A DNA stretch of 64,000 nucleotides from Aquilonibacter sp963820185 (GTDB lineage Bacteria > Vulcanimicrobiota > Vulcanimicrobiia > Vulcanimicrobiales > Vulcanimicrobiaceae), in contig CAWFYV010000002.1 of NCBI GenBank assembly GCA_963820185.1, positions 558,001 through 622,000 on the forward strand, in the 5' to 3' direction. Positions 1 to 9,300 of the stretch are shown here, in pieces. Made by a program: the position numbers and the translations under genes. Every line of letters starts with the position of its first letter. The first letter of the stretch is position 1. The notes under the pieces are model-generated. The model saw nothing but the letters and a program-made list of their open reading frames with translations, did not search any database and was not told the DNA's origin.

Positions 1-851
1 ATCGCGTGCTGATCGACAACCCGAGTGCCAACGTCGTGTACGTAACGTGCGAGAAGTTCACCAACGAGTTCATTATCGCGCTGCAGAACAACCGCACGCC
101 GGAGTTTCGCAACCGCTATCGGCAAGTCGACGTGCTCTTGATCGACGACATTCAATTCTTGGCCGGTAAAGAGACGACGCAAGAAGAGTTCTTCCACACG
201 TTCAACGCGCTGCACGAATCCGGACGACAGTTGATCATCAGCTCAGATCGTCCACCCAAAGAGATTCAAACGCTCGAGTCGCGCTTGCGTTCGCGATTCG
301 AATGGGGCTTACTCACCGACATTCAGGCGCCCGACATCGAGACCCGTGAAGCGATTCTGCGCAAGAAAGCGCAAAGCGAGAAGATCCCGGTGCCCGACGA
401 GGTCACGTCGTTCATCGCGAAGGTCATTCCCTCGAACATTCGCGAGCTGGAAGGCGCGCTGATTCGCGTGGTCGCGTATGCGTCGCTGACGAAGTCGCCG
501 ATCACGCTCGACCTTGCTGCCGAAGTGCTCAAGAGTGCGGTCGCGCAAGCGCCGCTGCAACGCATCACGATCGGCAAGATCAAAGAGACGGTCGCGAGCG
601 CTCACGGCCTAACGGTCAAAGAGATGGATAACGGCCGGCGCGATCAACGCCTGGCTGGGCCGCGCCAGATCGCGATGTACATTGCGACCGAGCTCACGAA
701 CTACTCGCTGCCGCAGATTGCGCGCGACTTCGGCAAGAAAGACCACACCACGGTTATGTACGCGCGCGACAAGATCAAGGATCAAATGCAGCGCGATGAA
801 GCGTATCGCAACAAGATTCGGCAACTCATTGCCATGTGCCAGTCACCGTAA
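1..851 (+). CDS. dnaA: Chromosomal replication initiator DnaA, 5' end cut by the window
   Basis: DnaA is the AAA+ protein that binds DnaA boxes at oriC, melts the origin and starts replication. The reading frame is open from base 3, so only the C-terminal two thirds (about 282 residues) is visible. It shows Walker B (LLIDDIQFLAGKE), sensor 1 (ISSDRPPKEI), sensor 2 (SNIRELEGAL) and the domain IV DNA-binding signature DHTTVMYARDKI. The stop is TAA at 849-851, followed within 10 bases by a strong terminator. It heads a dnaA-dnaN-recF-dciA-gyrB block. Identity is certain; the true start is outside the window. Confidence 0.98.
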   Translation, partial: RVLIDNPSANVVYVTCEKFTNEFIIALQNNRTPEFRNRYRQVDVLLIDDIQFLAGKETTQEEFFHTFNALHESGRQLIISSDRPPKEIQTLESRLRSRFEWGLLTDIQAPDIETREAILRKKAQSEKIPVPDEVTSFIAKVIPSNIRELEGALIRVVAYASLTKSPITLDLAAEVLKSAVAQAPLQRITIGKIKETVASAHGLTVKEMDNGRRDQRLAGPRQIAMYIATELTNYSLPQIARDFGKKDHTTVMYARDKIKDQMQRDEAYRNKIRQLIAMCQSP

Positions 852-859
852 CGCTAGCC

Positions 860-889
860 AGGCCGGGAGTAACTTCCCGGCCTCTTTTT
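860..889 (+). terminator. Rho-independent terminator after dnaA
   Basis: A perfect 9-bp stem (860-868 with 875-883, arms AGGCCGGGA and TCCCGGCCT) encloses a 6-base loop and is followed by five T residues at 885-889. It starts 9 bases after the dnaA stop, so dnaA and dnaN are probably separate transcripts. Confidence 0.9.
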
Positions 890-1132
890 ATCCGACGCTA
901 TGCACGGTTCCACGAACAAGGGCGCGCCTTTCCGGGTGGATAACAGGCACGGGGCCGGAGACGGTGGAGATGTGTATCGTCGGGCGGCTTCGATGCACAC
1001 CTTATTCCAGGCGGAAACCCGCATCAGGACAAGCAAAAAGGCACTTATACGCGGAATACACCGCCCTACTACTGTTACGACTCTATTTATATAACTTACC
1101 CGGAAACACGACGACGCTCGAATCGGTGGAAT
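890..1132. promoter_or_regulatory. dnaA-dnaN intergenic region, possible dnaN promoter and origin-proximal DNA
   Basis: About 240 bases lack a convincing gene. An AT-rich TATAAC-like hexamer lies at 1090-1095, roughly 40 bases upstream of dnaN, and could be a -10 box, but no good -35 was found. Positions 935-943 read GGTGGATAA, one mismatch from a reverse DnaA box. I found no other clear boxes, so an origin here is possible but not shown. Confidence 0.3.
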
Positions 1133-2248
1133 ATGAAGTTCACCTGTAACACCAAAGACATCGCCTCGGCGGTCGGCGCCGCGAGCAAAGTGGTCAACGC
1201 GCACACGACCGTGCCGATCCTCTCCAACGTGCTCTTGCAAGCCGAGGGTGGAAAGATCGCCGTCCGCGCGACCGATCTGGAGCTCACGCTCGAACACGCC
1301 TTTCCGGCGGAGATCGGGGAATCGGGCTCGGTGACGATTCCGGCCAAGCTCTTCTCGAGCTACCTCGCGAACTTGCCGGCGGGACTGCTCGAACTCTCGG
1401 GCACGCCGACCCGCGCCTCGGTCAAGGTCGAGCGCAGCAACTACGATTTCCATGCGCTCCCGGCCGACGAGTATCCGCCGCTACCGGCCGCAACCAAAGG
1501 CTCGCACTTCACGATCGGCTCCAAGCGCTTCCGCGACGGTATCGAGGCCACGATCTTCGCTGCCTCGAGCGAAGAGGCACGTGGCGCGGTCCTGATGGGC
1601 ACGCTGCTCGAGCTTGAGGGTAACTCACTCACGATGGTCGCGACCGACGGCTACCGCCTCGCACGGTACCAAACAACGCTTGATGACGGCATCACCGGCA
1701 CCGAGAAATACATCGTTCCGTCGCGCGCGCTGGCTGAGGCGGCGCGCAACCTGGGCGGCGGCGACCAAATTGCGGTCAGCGCCCTGGGCGCGCAGAGCAA
1801 TCAGCTGCAGATGAACTCGGGCGACACGGCTATCACCGTGCGCTTAGTCGACGGGCAGTATCCAAACTATCAGCAGGTGATCCCGGCCAAGTTCGATCGC
1901 AGCGTGACGGTCAACACGCAAGCGCTGATCGGGAGCTTGCGCCGCGCCGAGCTCGTCGCCGGCGATCGTGCGAGCATGGTGAAGCTTGCCGTCTCGAATC
2001 AAACGCTGATCGTGACCGCCAGCAGCGACATCTCGGGAAACGCGTACGAAGAACTCGAGGTCGAGCAAACCGGCGAAGATCTCGCAATCGCGTTCAACGC
2101 GCGCTATCTCGTCGAGATCCTCAACCACGTCAAGAGCGCGCAAACCGTGATCGAATTCCTCGGCCCGCTTTCACCGGCGGCAATTCGTCCGGTCGAACCC
2201 ACCGAAGGCGCGCAACAACTCTACGTATTAATGCCGCTACGTCAGTAA
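1133..2248 (+). CDS. dnaN: DNA polymerase III sliding clamp, beta subunit
   Basis: The beta clamp is a ring-shaped dimer that tethers DNA polymerase III and other partners to DNA. The 371-residue product is standard length for the family. It begins MKFTCNTKDIASAV with a typical first-domain start (VPILSNVLLQ) and ends in the characteristic hydrophobic tail YVLMPLRQ. A purine-rich GGTGGA stretch lies just upstream of the ATG and may serve as ribosome binding site. It lies between dnaA and recF as in most bacterial origin regions. It is intact and nothing about it is unusual. Confidence 0.98.
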   Translation: MKFTCNTKDIASAVGAASKVVNAHTTVPILSNVLLQAEGGKIAVRATDLELTLEHAFPAEIGESGSVTIPAKLFSSYLANLPAGLLELSGTPTRASVKVERSNYDFHALPADEYPPLPAATKGSHFTIGSKRFRDGIEATIFAASSEEARGAVLMGTLLELEGNSLTMVATDGYRLARYQTTLDDGITGTEKYIVPSRALAEAARNLGGGDQIAVSALGAQSNQLQMNSGDTAITVRLVDGQYPNYQQVIPAKFDRSVTVNTQALIGSLRRAELVAGDRASMVKLAVSNQTLIVTASSDISGNAYEELEVEQTGEDLAIAFNARYLVEILNHVKSAQTVIEFLGPLSPAAIRPVEPTEGAQQLYVLMPLRQ

Positions 2249-2264
2249 ACGTAATGAAAATGAA

Positions 2265-2292
2265 CGAGGCGCCGCATTTCTGCGACGCCTCG
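2265..2292 (+). terminator. Stem-loop after dnaN, possible terminator
   Basis: Arms 2265-2276 and 2281-2292 form an 11-bp stem with one C-A mismatch and a TTTC loop, 16 bases after the dnaN stop. No T-run follows, so termination may be weak or factor dependent. Confidence 0.4.
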
Positions 2293-2350
2293 TGCGTTTC
2301 GATGTGTCTCGGCAGCCTGATACCCGTCCTAAGTATAACACCCCGTCGGT

Positions 2351-2390
2351 CCCTCGACTACGGTCCTTCGCACCTACGCTCGGGATGACA
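2351..2390 (+). repeat. Dispersed intergenic repeat, copy 1
   Basis: This copy has the form CCCTCGACTA..TACGCTCGGGATGACA with a divergent centre. Its right half is repeated at once (2396-2414), abutting the recF start. Related copies lie at 41122-41155 (inverted), 51287-51319 and 52871-52904. The shared core is CCCTCGACTACGCTTCGCTA followed by CGCTCGGGATGACA. Confidence 0.8.
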
Positions 2391-2416
2391 AAGTGCGCTA
2401 CGCTCGGGATGACACC

Positions 2417-3520
2417 GTGCAACTAACGCGTTTGGCGTTGTCGAATTTTCGGAACTACGCGCAACTCGATCTCGACCCGGCGCCGGGGCTCAACGTGTTC
2501 GTTGGCGCGAACGCGCAGGGCAAATCGAATCTACTCGAAGCGATCGCGATGCTCGGCACCGGCAAATCGTTTCGCACCAGTCGCGATACGGATCTGATGC
2601 GCGAGGGACTGGAGCTTGCCGTCGTCGGCGGCGATGCACAAGTGCGCGCGGGGTTGATTCATTTGGGTTGCACGATCGTGCGCAGCGGTAACCGCACGCG
2701 CAAGACCTACACGATCAACGGGCAAGGCGTGCGTTACGCGCGGTTCCTCGGCAGCATTCGCGTCGTGACGTTCGTGCCGGCCGATCTGCAACTCGTCGCT
2801 GGGCCGCCGGCGTTGCGCCGCGCGCTCATCAACATTGCGCTCGCGCAAGACGACCGGCGCTACTATCACGAGCTCGCCCGCTACGGCAAGGCGCTGCAGC
2901 AGAAGAATGCGATGCTGCGCGGCACGGTTGAATTCGACGACGAGCTGCTCGCGATCTACAACAACACGCTGGTCGAAACGGGCACGAGCTTGATGCTCGC
3001 GCGCAATCACTTCGTGCAAGAGCTCGCGCGCGAAGCCGAGCGCATCCACGGCGCGTGGACCGGTGGCGCAGAAAAGCTCGTCGTCCGGTACGCACCAAGC
3101 ATCAAATATGAGGTGCCGACCGCCGAAGCCGTAGCCGGTGCATTCGAAGCGCGGCTCCGTGAAGTCGCCGAGAGCGAACGCAGCCGCAAAGCCTCGGTCG
3201 CCGGGCCGCATCGCGACGATCTCGACCTCGAGCTCGACGGGCATTCGCTCGCAGCATATGGCTCGCAAGGGCAAGGCCGCACAGCGGTGCTGGCGCTCAA
3301 GGTTGGCGAATATACGGTCATGCGCGACCGCTCCGGCGAAGCCCCATTATTGCTGCTCGACGACGTCCTCTCGGAACTCGACGCAGAACGCGCCGCCGCG
3401 TTTCTGGACGGGGTCGGCGGCTACGAGCAAGCTTTTGTTACCGCGACGCATCTGCCGGCGGGACTTCCCGGCGCCTCGAGGACCTATCGCGTCGAGCGCG
3501 CCGAGGTGTTCGGGTGCTAA
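2417..3520 (+). CDS. recF: DNA replication and repair protein RecF
   Basis: RecF is an SMC-like ATPase that with RecO and RecR loads RecA at gapped DNA. The product is about 367 residues. It has Walker A (GANAQGKSNLLEAI, about residue 30), an ABC-type signature (YGSQGQGRT) and Walker B (LLLLDDVLSELD) near the C-terminus. The frame is also open from a GTG at 2393, but those eight codons are encoded by the dispersed repeat. Homologues start near QLTRLALSNFRNY, so I chose the GTG at 2417. The stop overlaps the next gene by 7 bases, which suggests translational coupling. Confidence 0.95.
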   Translation: MQLTRLALSNFRNYAQLDLDPAPGLNVFVGANAQGKSNLLEAIAMLGTGKSFRTSRDTDLMREGLELAVVGGDAQVRAGLIHLGCTIVRSGNRTRKTYTINGQGVRYARFLGSIRVVTFVPADLQLVAGPPALRRALINIALAQDDRRYYHELARYGKALQQKNAMLRGTVEFDDELLAIYNNTLVETGTSLMLARNHFVQELAREAERIHGAWTGGAEKLVVRYAPSIKYEVPTAEAVAGAFEARLREVAESERSRKASVAGPHRDDLDLELDGHSLAAYGSQGQGRTAVLALKVGEYTVMRDRSGEAPLLLLDDVLSELDAERAAAFLDGVGGYEQAFVTATHLPAGLPGASRTYRVERAEVFGC

Positions 3521-4350
3521 AGCTCTCCGACGCGCTCGGCGCGTGGACGCCGTCGGAGCGCGGTCCCGCCGATCCGGTGGTCTTGCTCGGCGCCGCCTGG
3601 AGCGAGATTGTCGGCGACGAGAACGCGCGCAACTCGCATCCCGCGCAGGTCGCGGGCGACACGCTGCTCGTCACCACCACCTCGAGCGTATGGAGTGCGC
3701 AGCTCAGCTATTTGTCGGAGCAGATCGTCGATGCGCTGCGCGCGCGCTTGCCGCGTGCCGCGATCGCCAAAGTGCGCTTTCGCGTCGGCAAGCTGCCTAC
3801 GCGCGGCAGCCAATCGCGCCACAAACGGGTTATGGAGTACGTGGCCGAGCCGCGCGAAGTGCGCGAGCCGGCCAACGACGCGCGCGAAGCGCTTGGGCGC
3901 TTCCGTGCCAGCGTCGACGGCGCGCAGCGGGCCAAACGCGAGCGCGGGTGGAAAGAATGCAGTGGTTGCAACGCCTTGATCGCGCCCGATACCGGGCCGC
4001 TCTGCACGACGTGCGAGATCGCACATGAGGCCGAGCGGGAGCGCCAGATCTCGCGGTTGCTTTTTGAAGCGCCGTGGCTGGGGTTCGCCGGAACCGCAAA
4101 GCTGATCGAGGACCTGCGTCAGGACGAATACGTGTCGATCCGCCGCCGCCTGCTTCAACGCTGGTGGGATCGGCTCCGCCGTGTTCACCTGACCGGAACG
4201 CTCTCGCGCGACGGCGCCGAGCGACTGATCGCGAGTTCGTACGTCTTACTCAAAAGCGAACTCGCGCCCGAACGGCTTACGCCTGCGATCGTGCGCAACG
4301 TGCTCGGTGACGACTTGCACGAACTCTTATACGAAACGGTAGAACGATAA
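3514..4350 (+). CDS. dciA: DciA-family (DUF721) helicase-loading protein with C-terminal zinc ribbon
   Basis: The first 100 or so residues match the DUF721/DciA fold, which helps load the replicative helicase DnaB in bacteria lacking DnaC. Visible hallmarks are the WSEIVG segment and the DTLLVTTTSSVWSAQL strand-helix. Unlike a minimal DciA, the protein (278 residues) continues with a treble-clef-like ribbon (CSGC, 12 residues, CTTC, around residues 149-168) and a helical C-terminus of about 100 residues. It starts with GTG inside the end of recF and ends 7 bases before gyrB. The DciA assignment rests on the N-terminus and position; the function of the tail is unknown. Confidence 0.85.
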   Translation: MLKLSDALGAWTPSERGPADPVVLLGAAWSEIVGDENARNSHPAQVAGDTLLVTTTSSVWSAQLSYLSEQIVDALRARLPRAAIAKVRFRVGKLPTRGSQSRHKRVMEYVAEPREVREPANDAREALGRFRASVDGAQRAKRERGWKECSGCNALIAPDTGPLCTTCEIAHEAERERQISRLLFEAPWLGFAGTAKLIEDLRQDEYVSIRRRLLQRWWDRLRRVHLTGTLSRDGAERLIASSYVLLKSELAPERLTPAIVRNVLGDDLHELLYETVER

Positions 4351-4357
4351 CAACGCG

Positions 4358-6256
4358 ATGACCAGCAATTACACCGGCGAGCAAATCGAAGTTCTTAAGG
4401 GCCTCGAGGCGGTTCGCAAGCGCCCCAGCATGTACATCGGCAACACGTCCGAGCGCGGCTTACACCAGCTCGTGTACGAAGGCGTCGATAACAGCGTCGA
4501 CGAGGCGCTGGCCGGCCATGCAAAGACGGTCAGAGTCGTCCTCTACAAAGACAGCTCCGTCTCAGTCGAAGATGACGGTCGCGGCATTCCCGTCGACATA
4601 CACGCTGAAGAAAAGATGCCGGCAGTCGAAGTCGTGATGACGATCCTGCACGCCGGCGGCAAGTTCGGCAAAGGCGGCTACAAAGTTTCGGGCGGTTTGC
4701 ACGGCGTCGGTATTTCGGTCGTCAATGCGCTTTCGGAGTGGATGATCACGCGCGTCAAGCGTGACGGCAATATCTACGAGATGCGCTTCGAGCGCGGCAT
4801 CACGGTGCAGAAGCTCAAAAAGATCGGCAAGACCGACGAGAACGGCACGTTCCAGTGGTGGAAGCCGGATGCTCAGATATTCGAGACCGTCGACTTGCAC
4901 TGGGATATTTTGCAGAAGCGGTTGCGCGAGCTCGCGTTTCTCAATCGCGGCCTCTCGATCACGCTGCGCGACGAGCGGGGTGAAGAGCCCCGCGAACGCG
5001 CCTACAAGTTCGACGGCGGCATCGTGTCGTTTGTCGAGTATTTGAATGAGAAAAAAGATTCATTGCATCCGGTGATCTCGACGCACAACGAGCGTGATGG
5101 CATCGACGTCGAAGTCGCGATGCAGTACACCGACACGTATACCGAGCAGATCTTCAGTTACGCCAACAACATCAACACGATCGAAGGCGGCATGCATCTG
5201 CAAGGCTTCCGCCAAGCCGTGACGCAAGCCGTCAACTCGTACGCGAAGAAGAAGGGCATCCTCAAAGAAAACGACGGATCGCTCTCGACCGACGACATCA
5301 TGGAAGGTCTCACCGCGGTTGTCTCGGTGAAGCTGGAAAATCCGCAATTCGAAGGCCAGACCAAGACCAAGCTCGGCAACGCCCGCGTGCGCAGCATCGT
5401 GTACAACCTGGTTAACGAGCGGCTCGATTTCTTCTTCGAAGAGAATCCGAAGCTGGCACGCATCATCATCGAGAAAACGATGCAGGCGCAGCGCGCGCGT
5501 GAAGCGGCGAAAAAGGCCCGCGACCTCTCCCGCCGCAAGAACGCGCTCGAAGGTTCGGGGCTGCCCGGCAAACTGGTCGATTGCAAGAACACCGATCCGA
5601 AGTCGAGCGAGATCTTTTTGGTTGAGGGCGACTCGGCCGGTGGGACCGCCAAGGGCGGCCGCGATCCGAACACGCAAGCGATCCTTCCTTTGCGTGGCAA
5701 GATCATCAATGTGGAAAAGGCGCGCTTGGACAAAGTGCTGTCAAACGAAGAAATTCGGACGATGATCACGGCGTTCGGCACCGGATTCGGCGACGAATTC
5801 GATCTCGAGAAGCTGCGCTATCACAAGATCATCATCATGACCGATGCCGACGTTGACGGCTCGCATATCCGCACGTTGCTGCTGACGTTTTTCTATCGTC
5901 AGATGAAACCGCTGGTCGAGCAGGGCTACGTGTACATCGCACAACCGCCGCTCTATGGCATCAAGAAGGGCAAGAAGCAGTGGTGGGCGTTCAGCGAGGC
6001 CGACTATAAGGCGGTGATCGGTGCGGAAGACCCCAAAGACTTCGCCATCCAGCAGTACAAGGGTCTGGGCGAGATGGACGCCGAGCAACTCGCCGAGACG
6101 ACGATGGAAGTCGGGAACCGTCGCCTCAAGAAGATTACGGTTGAAGATGCGGTCGAGGCCGAGCAAATCTTCACCGATCTGATGGGCGATAAAGTCGAGC
6201 CGCGCAAGCAGTATATCTTCGATTACGCGAAGACGGTAAGAAACTTAGATCTTTAG
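4358..6256 (+). CDS. gyrB: DNA gyrase subunit B
   Basis: GyrB is the ATPase subunit of DNA gyrase, which introduces negative supercoils. The 632-residue protein is full length. It has the GHKL ATPase motifs (NSVDEALAG, GRGIPVD, GGLHGVG), the transducer QTKTKLGN, and the TOPRIM motifs EGDSAGG and DADVDGSHIRTLL. It ends with the usual QYIFDYAKTVRNLDL-type tail. It sits 7 bases after dciA in the origin block. gyrA does not follow here and must lie elsewhere. Topoisomerase IV ParE is an alternative by sequence type, but the origin-proximal context favours GyrB. Confidence 0.96.
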   Translation: MTSNYTGEQIEVLKGLEAVRKRPSMYIGNTSERGLHQLVYEGVDNSVDEALAGHAKTVRVVLYKDSSVSVEDDGRGIPVDIHAEEKMPAVEVVMTILHAGGKFGKGGYKVSGGLHGVGISVVNALSEWMITRVKRDGNIYEMRFERGITVQKLKKIGKTDENGTFQWWKPDAQIFETVDLHWDILQKRLRELAFLNRGLSITLRDERGEEPRERAYKFDGGIVSFVEYLNEKKDSLHPVISTHNERDGIDVEVAMQYTDTYTEQIFSYANNINTIEGGMHLQGFRQAVTQAVNSYAKKKGILKENDGSLSTDDIMEGLTAVVSVKLENPQFEGQTKTKLGNARVRSIVYNLVNERLDFFFEENPKLARIIIEKTMQAQRAREAAKKARDLSRRKNALEGSGLPGKLVDCKNTDPKSSEIFLVEGDSAGGTAKGGRDPNTQAILPLRGKIINVEKARLDKVLSNEEIRTMITAFGTGFGDEFDLEKLRYHKIIIMTDADVDGSHIRTLLLTFFYRQMKPLVEQGYVYIAQPPLYGIKKGKKQWWAFSEADYKAVIGAEDPKDFAIQQYKGLGEMDAEQLAETTMEVGNRRLKKITVEDAVEAEQIFTDLMGDKVEPRKQYIFDYAKTVRNLDL

Positions 6257-6319
6257 GTTCGATTAACGCTGAGCCGGCCCGAGAGGCCTCGGCGCTAGGG
6301 ATGGGTATTTAACCCATTG

Positions 6320-9300
6320 ATGCGCAGGCGAGCCGCTTGGGCCTGGATGGCAATCGCTCTCGTGGTCGTGGGCCTCCTCGCGGTCAGCGCTCGCACGCTG
6401 CTTGCGTTGGCGCTCCCACCCGCGCTCGGCTTTGCGGTCCACGGGAAAGCCGCGATCGCGCAGATCGAGATCGGCGGCGGCCATCTGCTTCTGCGCGGCG
6501 TGCACATCACGACCAAGGGCGATCCGTTGCTCGATGCGCGCGCGATTCGCATCGACTACTCGCTACGCGATCTGCTACCCGGGAGCGCGCACCGCTTCGG
6601 CCTCGTCGCGATCGATCTCGATCGCCCGGTCTTCACGCTCGAACGTCATGCCGACAACAGCTACAACCTGCGGCTTGGCGGCGGCGGCGCGCCCGCGCAT
6701 GGGCCCGCAGGCCCGCAGCGACTCAACGCGGTGCCGCTCGCGTTCACGCTGCGCGTGCACGACGGCGCGATCGCGCTGCGCGCGCCGCACGCGCTCGATC
6801 CGCAATCGCGCAGTATCGACATCAGCGACGTGCAACTCGACGCAACGATCGACACCGCCACGCGCACGCACTATCGCCTGCGCGCCAACTTCGCCGGCGC
6901 GCCGCTGCGAATCGGCGGCACGGCCGACGCGACGCGCGGCTACGCGATGCAGCACGTGCAAGTCGCAGCGCTCACAATACGGCCTGTCGCCAACTTCTTC
7001 ATAAACTCCAAGGCGTCGCAGGTGCTCTCGGGTAGCGCGCGCGGGATCGACCTGCGCATCTATGCGCTCGGCGTCGAACCCGAGGCGCCGATCGACTACC
7101 ATCTAAGCGGTCACGCGGTGATCGACGATGCGAGCATGATCCTGGTCGGGCTGGCGCAACCGGTACAGCATCTGCGCGGCACGCTGCAGGTCGTTGACGA
7201 TCAGCTCTTCTTTGACGACCTCACCGCACAGATCGCCGGTATGGCGATCACGGGGGTTGGAAGCATCTTCGATTTTCCGGCGGCGCCGCAATTTCGCATC
7301 GGCATCTCCGGGCGCGGCGACCTCGCGAACCTGCGTACGCTTTTCAAGTTCGCGAAGAACCAGCCGCTCGCGGGTGACGCGCGCATCGGCGTCGCGGTCG
7401 ACGGTGGCCTCGACGACCCGGGCCCGCGCGTGCAGGCGACGGTCGATGCCCCGCGCTTTTTCTATCGCGGCATCGCCTTCGACCACTTGCGTGCGCGCGT
7501 CGCCTACTTCAACTCGACGGTCTTTTTCATGCCGATCGAAGCGCACGCGCAAAGCAGCACCTTCACGATTCGTGGCGCGCTCGAGATCGGCGACAACGTC
7601 GTATCGCGCGTGGCGCTGCACGTCGATGCGCCGGCCGATGCGTTACCGTACCTCGGCGCGTTGCTCGGCGCGGAGCCGCTCACCGGCGACTTCATGTTGC
7701 ACGGCAAGGATCTGAACTTCTACGGCTACGGTGCGATGCAATCGGCGCGTGACCCATCGCGCATGGCTGCGGTCGTGCATGCCGATCCGGGCGGCGTACT
7801 CGACGTCGCACCGCTCTGGATCGACACGGCGCGCGGCCGGCTCTATGCCGCGTATTCGCTCGATCGCGCGCACGACACGAGCAGCTTTTGGATCAATGCG
7901 CACAATCTTGCGCTGCACACGCCGATGCACGCGTCGTTCCTCAGCGTCGCGTTGCCGGTGATGCCGCCGCTCGACGGTACGGTCGACGATGCAGCGATTC
8001 TCGGCGGCGGTCCGAGCGGCGAGCACACGCTCGTTGCCGGAGCGGTACACTTGCACGCGACGACGATTGCCGGCGTGCGCTTGCAACGCGTGCAGGCGAA
8101 CTTTGCCGGCACGCTCGCCGACGCGGCCGTCGATCCGATCGATGCGAGTGGGCCGTGGGGCACGCTCCGCGGTTCGGGCGCGCTCTCGCTCAACACGCTC
8201 GCGGTGCGCGGGCACTACACCGGAACGCTCGAGGGTCTGCGTCAGTTCCTCAATCAAACGCCGGCGAGCGGCGGCATCGACGGTACCGCGGCGCTTGCAA
8301 TCGGTCCGCAAGGCATCGTCGTGCAAGCCGACGCGCTGCATTTACACAACGCGACGATTCACGGGCTGCCGATCTCGCAAGCCACCGGGACGCTCGTGAT
8401 TCGTAACGGAGCGCTCCAAGTCAAGAGCGCGCGCGCAACGATCGCAAGCGGTGCGGTCGTTGCCGCCGGACCCTTCGATCGCGGCATCGCGCTCGTCGCC
8501 ACGCATCTCGATGCCAAGCAATTGCGCGCGCTCGGACTTCCGCTCGACGCCGGGACCGTGGACGCGAGCGGCACACTCGCGCAAGGCGCGCCTCTGCCGA
8601 CGTTCAACGGCGGCGTCGCCGTTGCGAATGGACGCGTGCAACACTTCGCCGTTGCGGGAAGCAGTCTCGTTGCGTTGCAGGGCGATGGCGTGCAACTCGA
8701 TCATACCGTCGGCGGCATGGACAATGTCTATGCGATCGCCTCGGGCGATGTGCAGGCCCTCACGTCGGGGGCGCCGGCCTACGACGTCAACGCCAACGTG
8801 CCGGCCGGTGATCTGCGCACGGTCGTCAACGATCTCGGCATCGTGCCGCACTACGCCGAAGGCACCTTCGGCGCCGATGTCGCGGTACGCGGTGCAGGCT
8901 TGGCGCCGCAGGTGAGCGGACTGATCGCCGTGCCGGCCGGCTCCGTCAACGGCTTGTACTTTACCGGCGGCAGCGGCATCATCGACGCCGGCACGAGCGG
9001 CGTCGTGGTGCAAGACGGAGCCGTGACCGTCGGCAGCACGCAGCTCGCGTTCGACGCAGTCGAAAATCCGGCCACCAGCGCGCTGCAGCTGCGCTCGAGC
9101 TACGCCAACCTCTCCGACTTCAATAACTTCTTCGATACCGGCGATACGCTCAGCGGTACCGGGCCGGTGCGCTTCGACGTGGTCTCATCGGCGCATCGGC
9201 TCTCGAGCAACGGCGACATCAACATCGCGCACCTGCGCTATCGCAACCTTCCGATCGGCACGACGGTCGCGTCGTGGTCGAGCGTGCGCGGCGTGGTCGT

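Noticed and set aside
890..1132. Replication origin between dnaA and dnaN
   Set aside because: Only one near-match to a DnaA box was found and there is no clear AT-rich unwinding region. The origin may be upstream of dnaA, outside the window.
6301..6317. ATGGGT/ACCCAT inverted repeat before tamB
   Set aside because: It is a 6-bp stem without a T-run or conserved partner, too short to claim as a terminator or operator.
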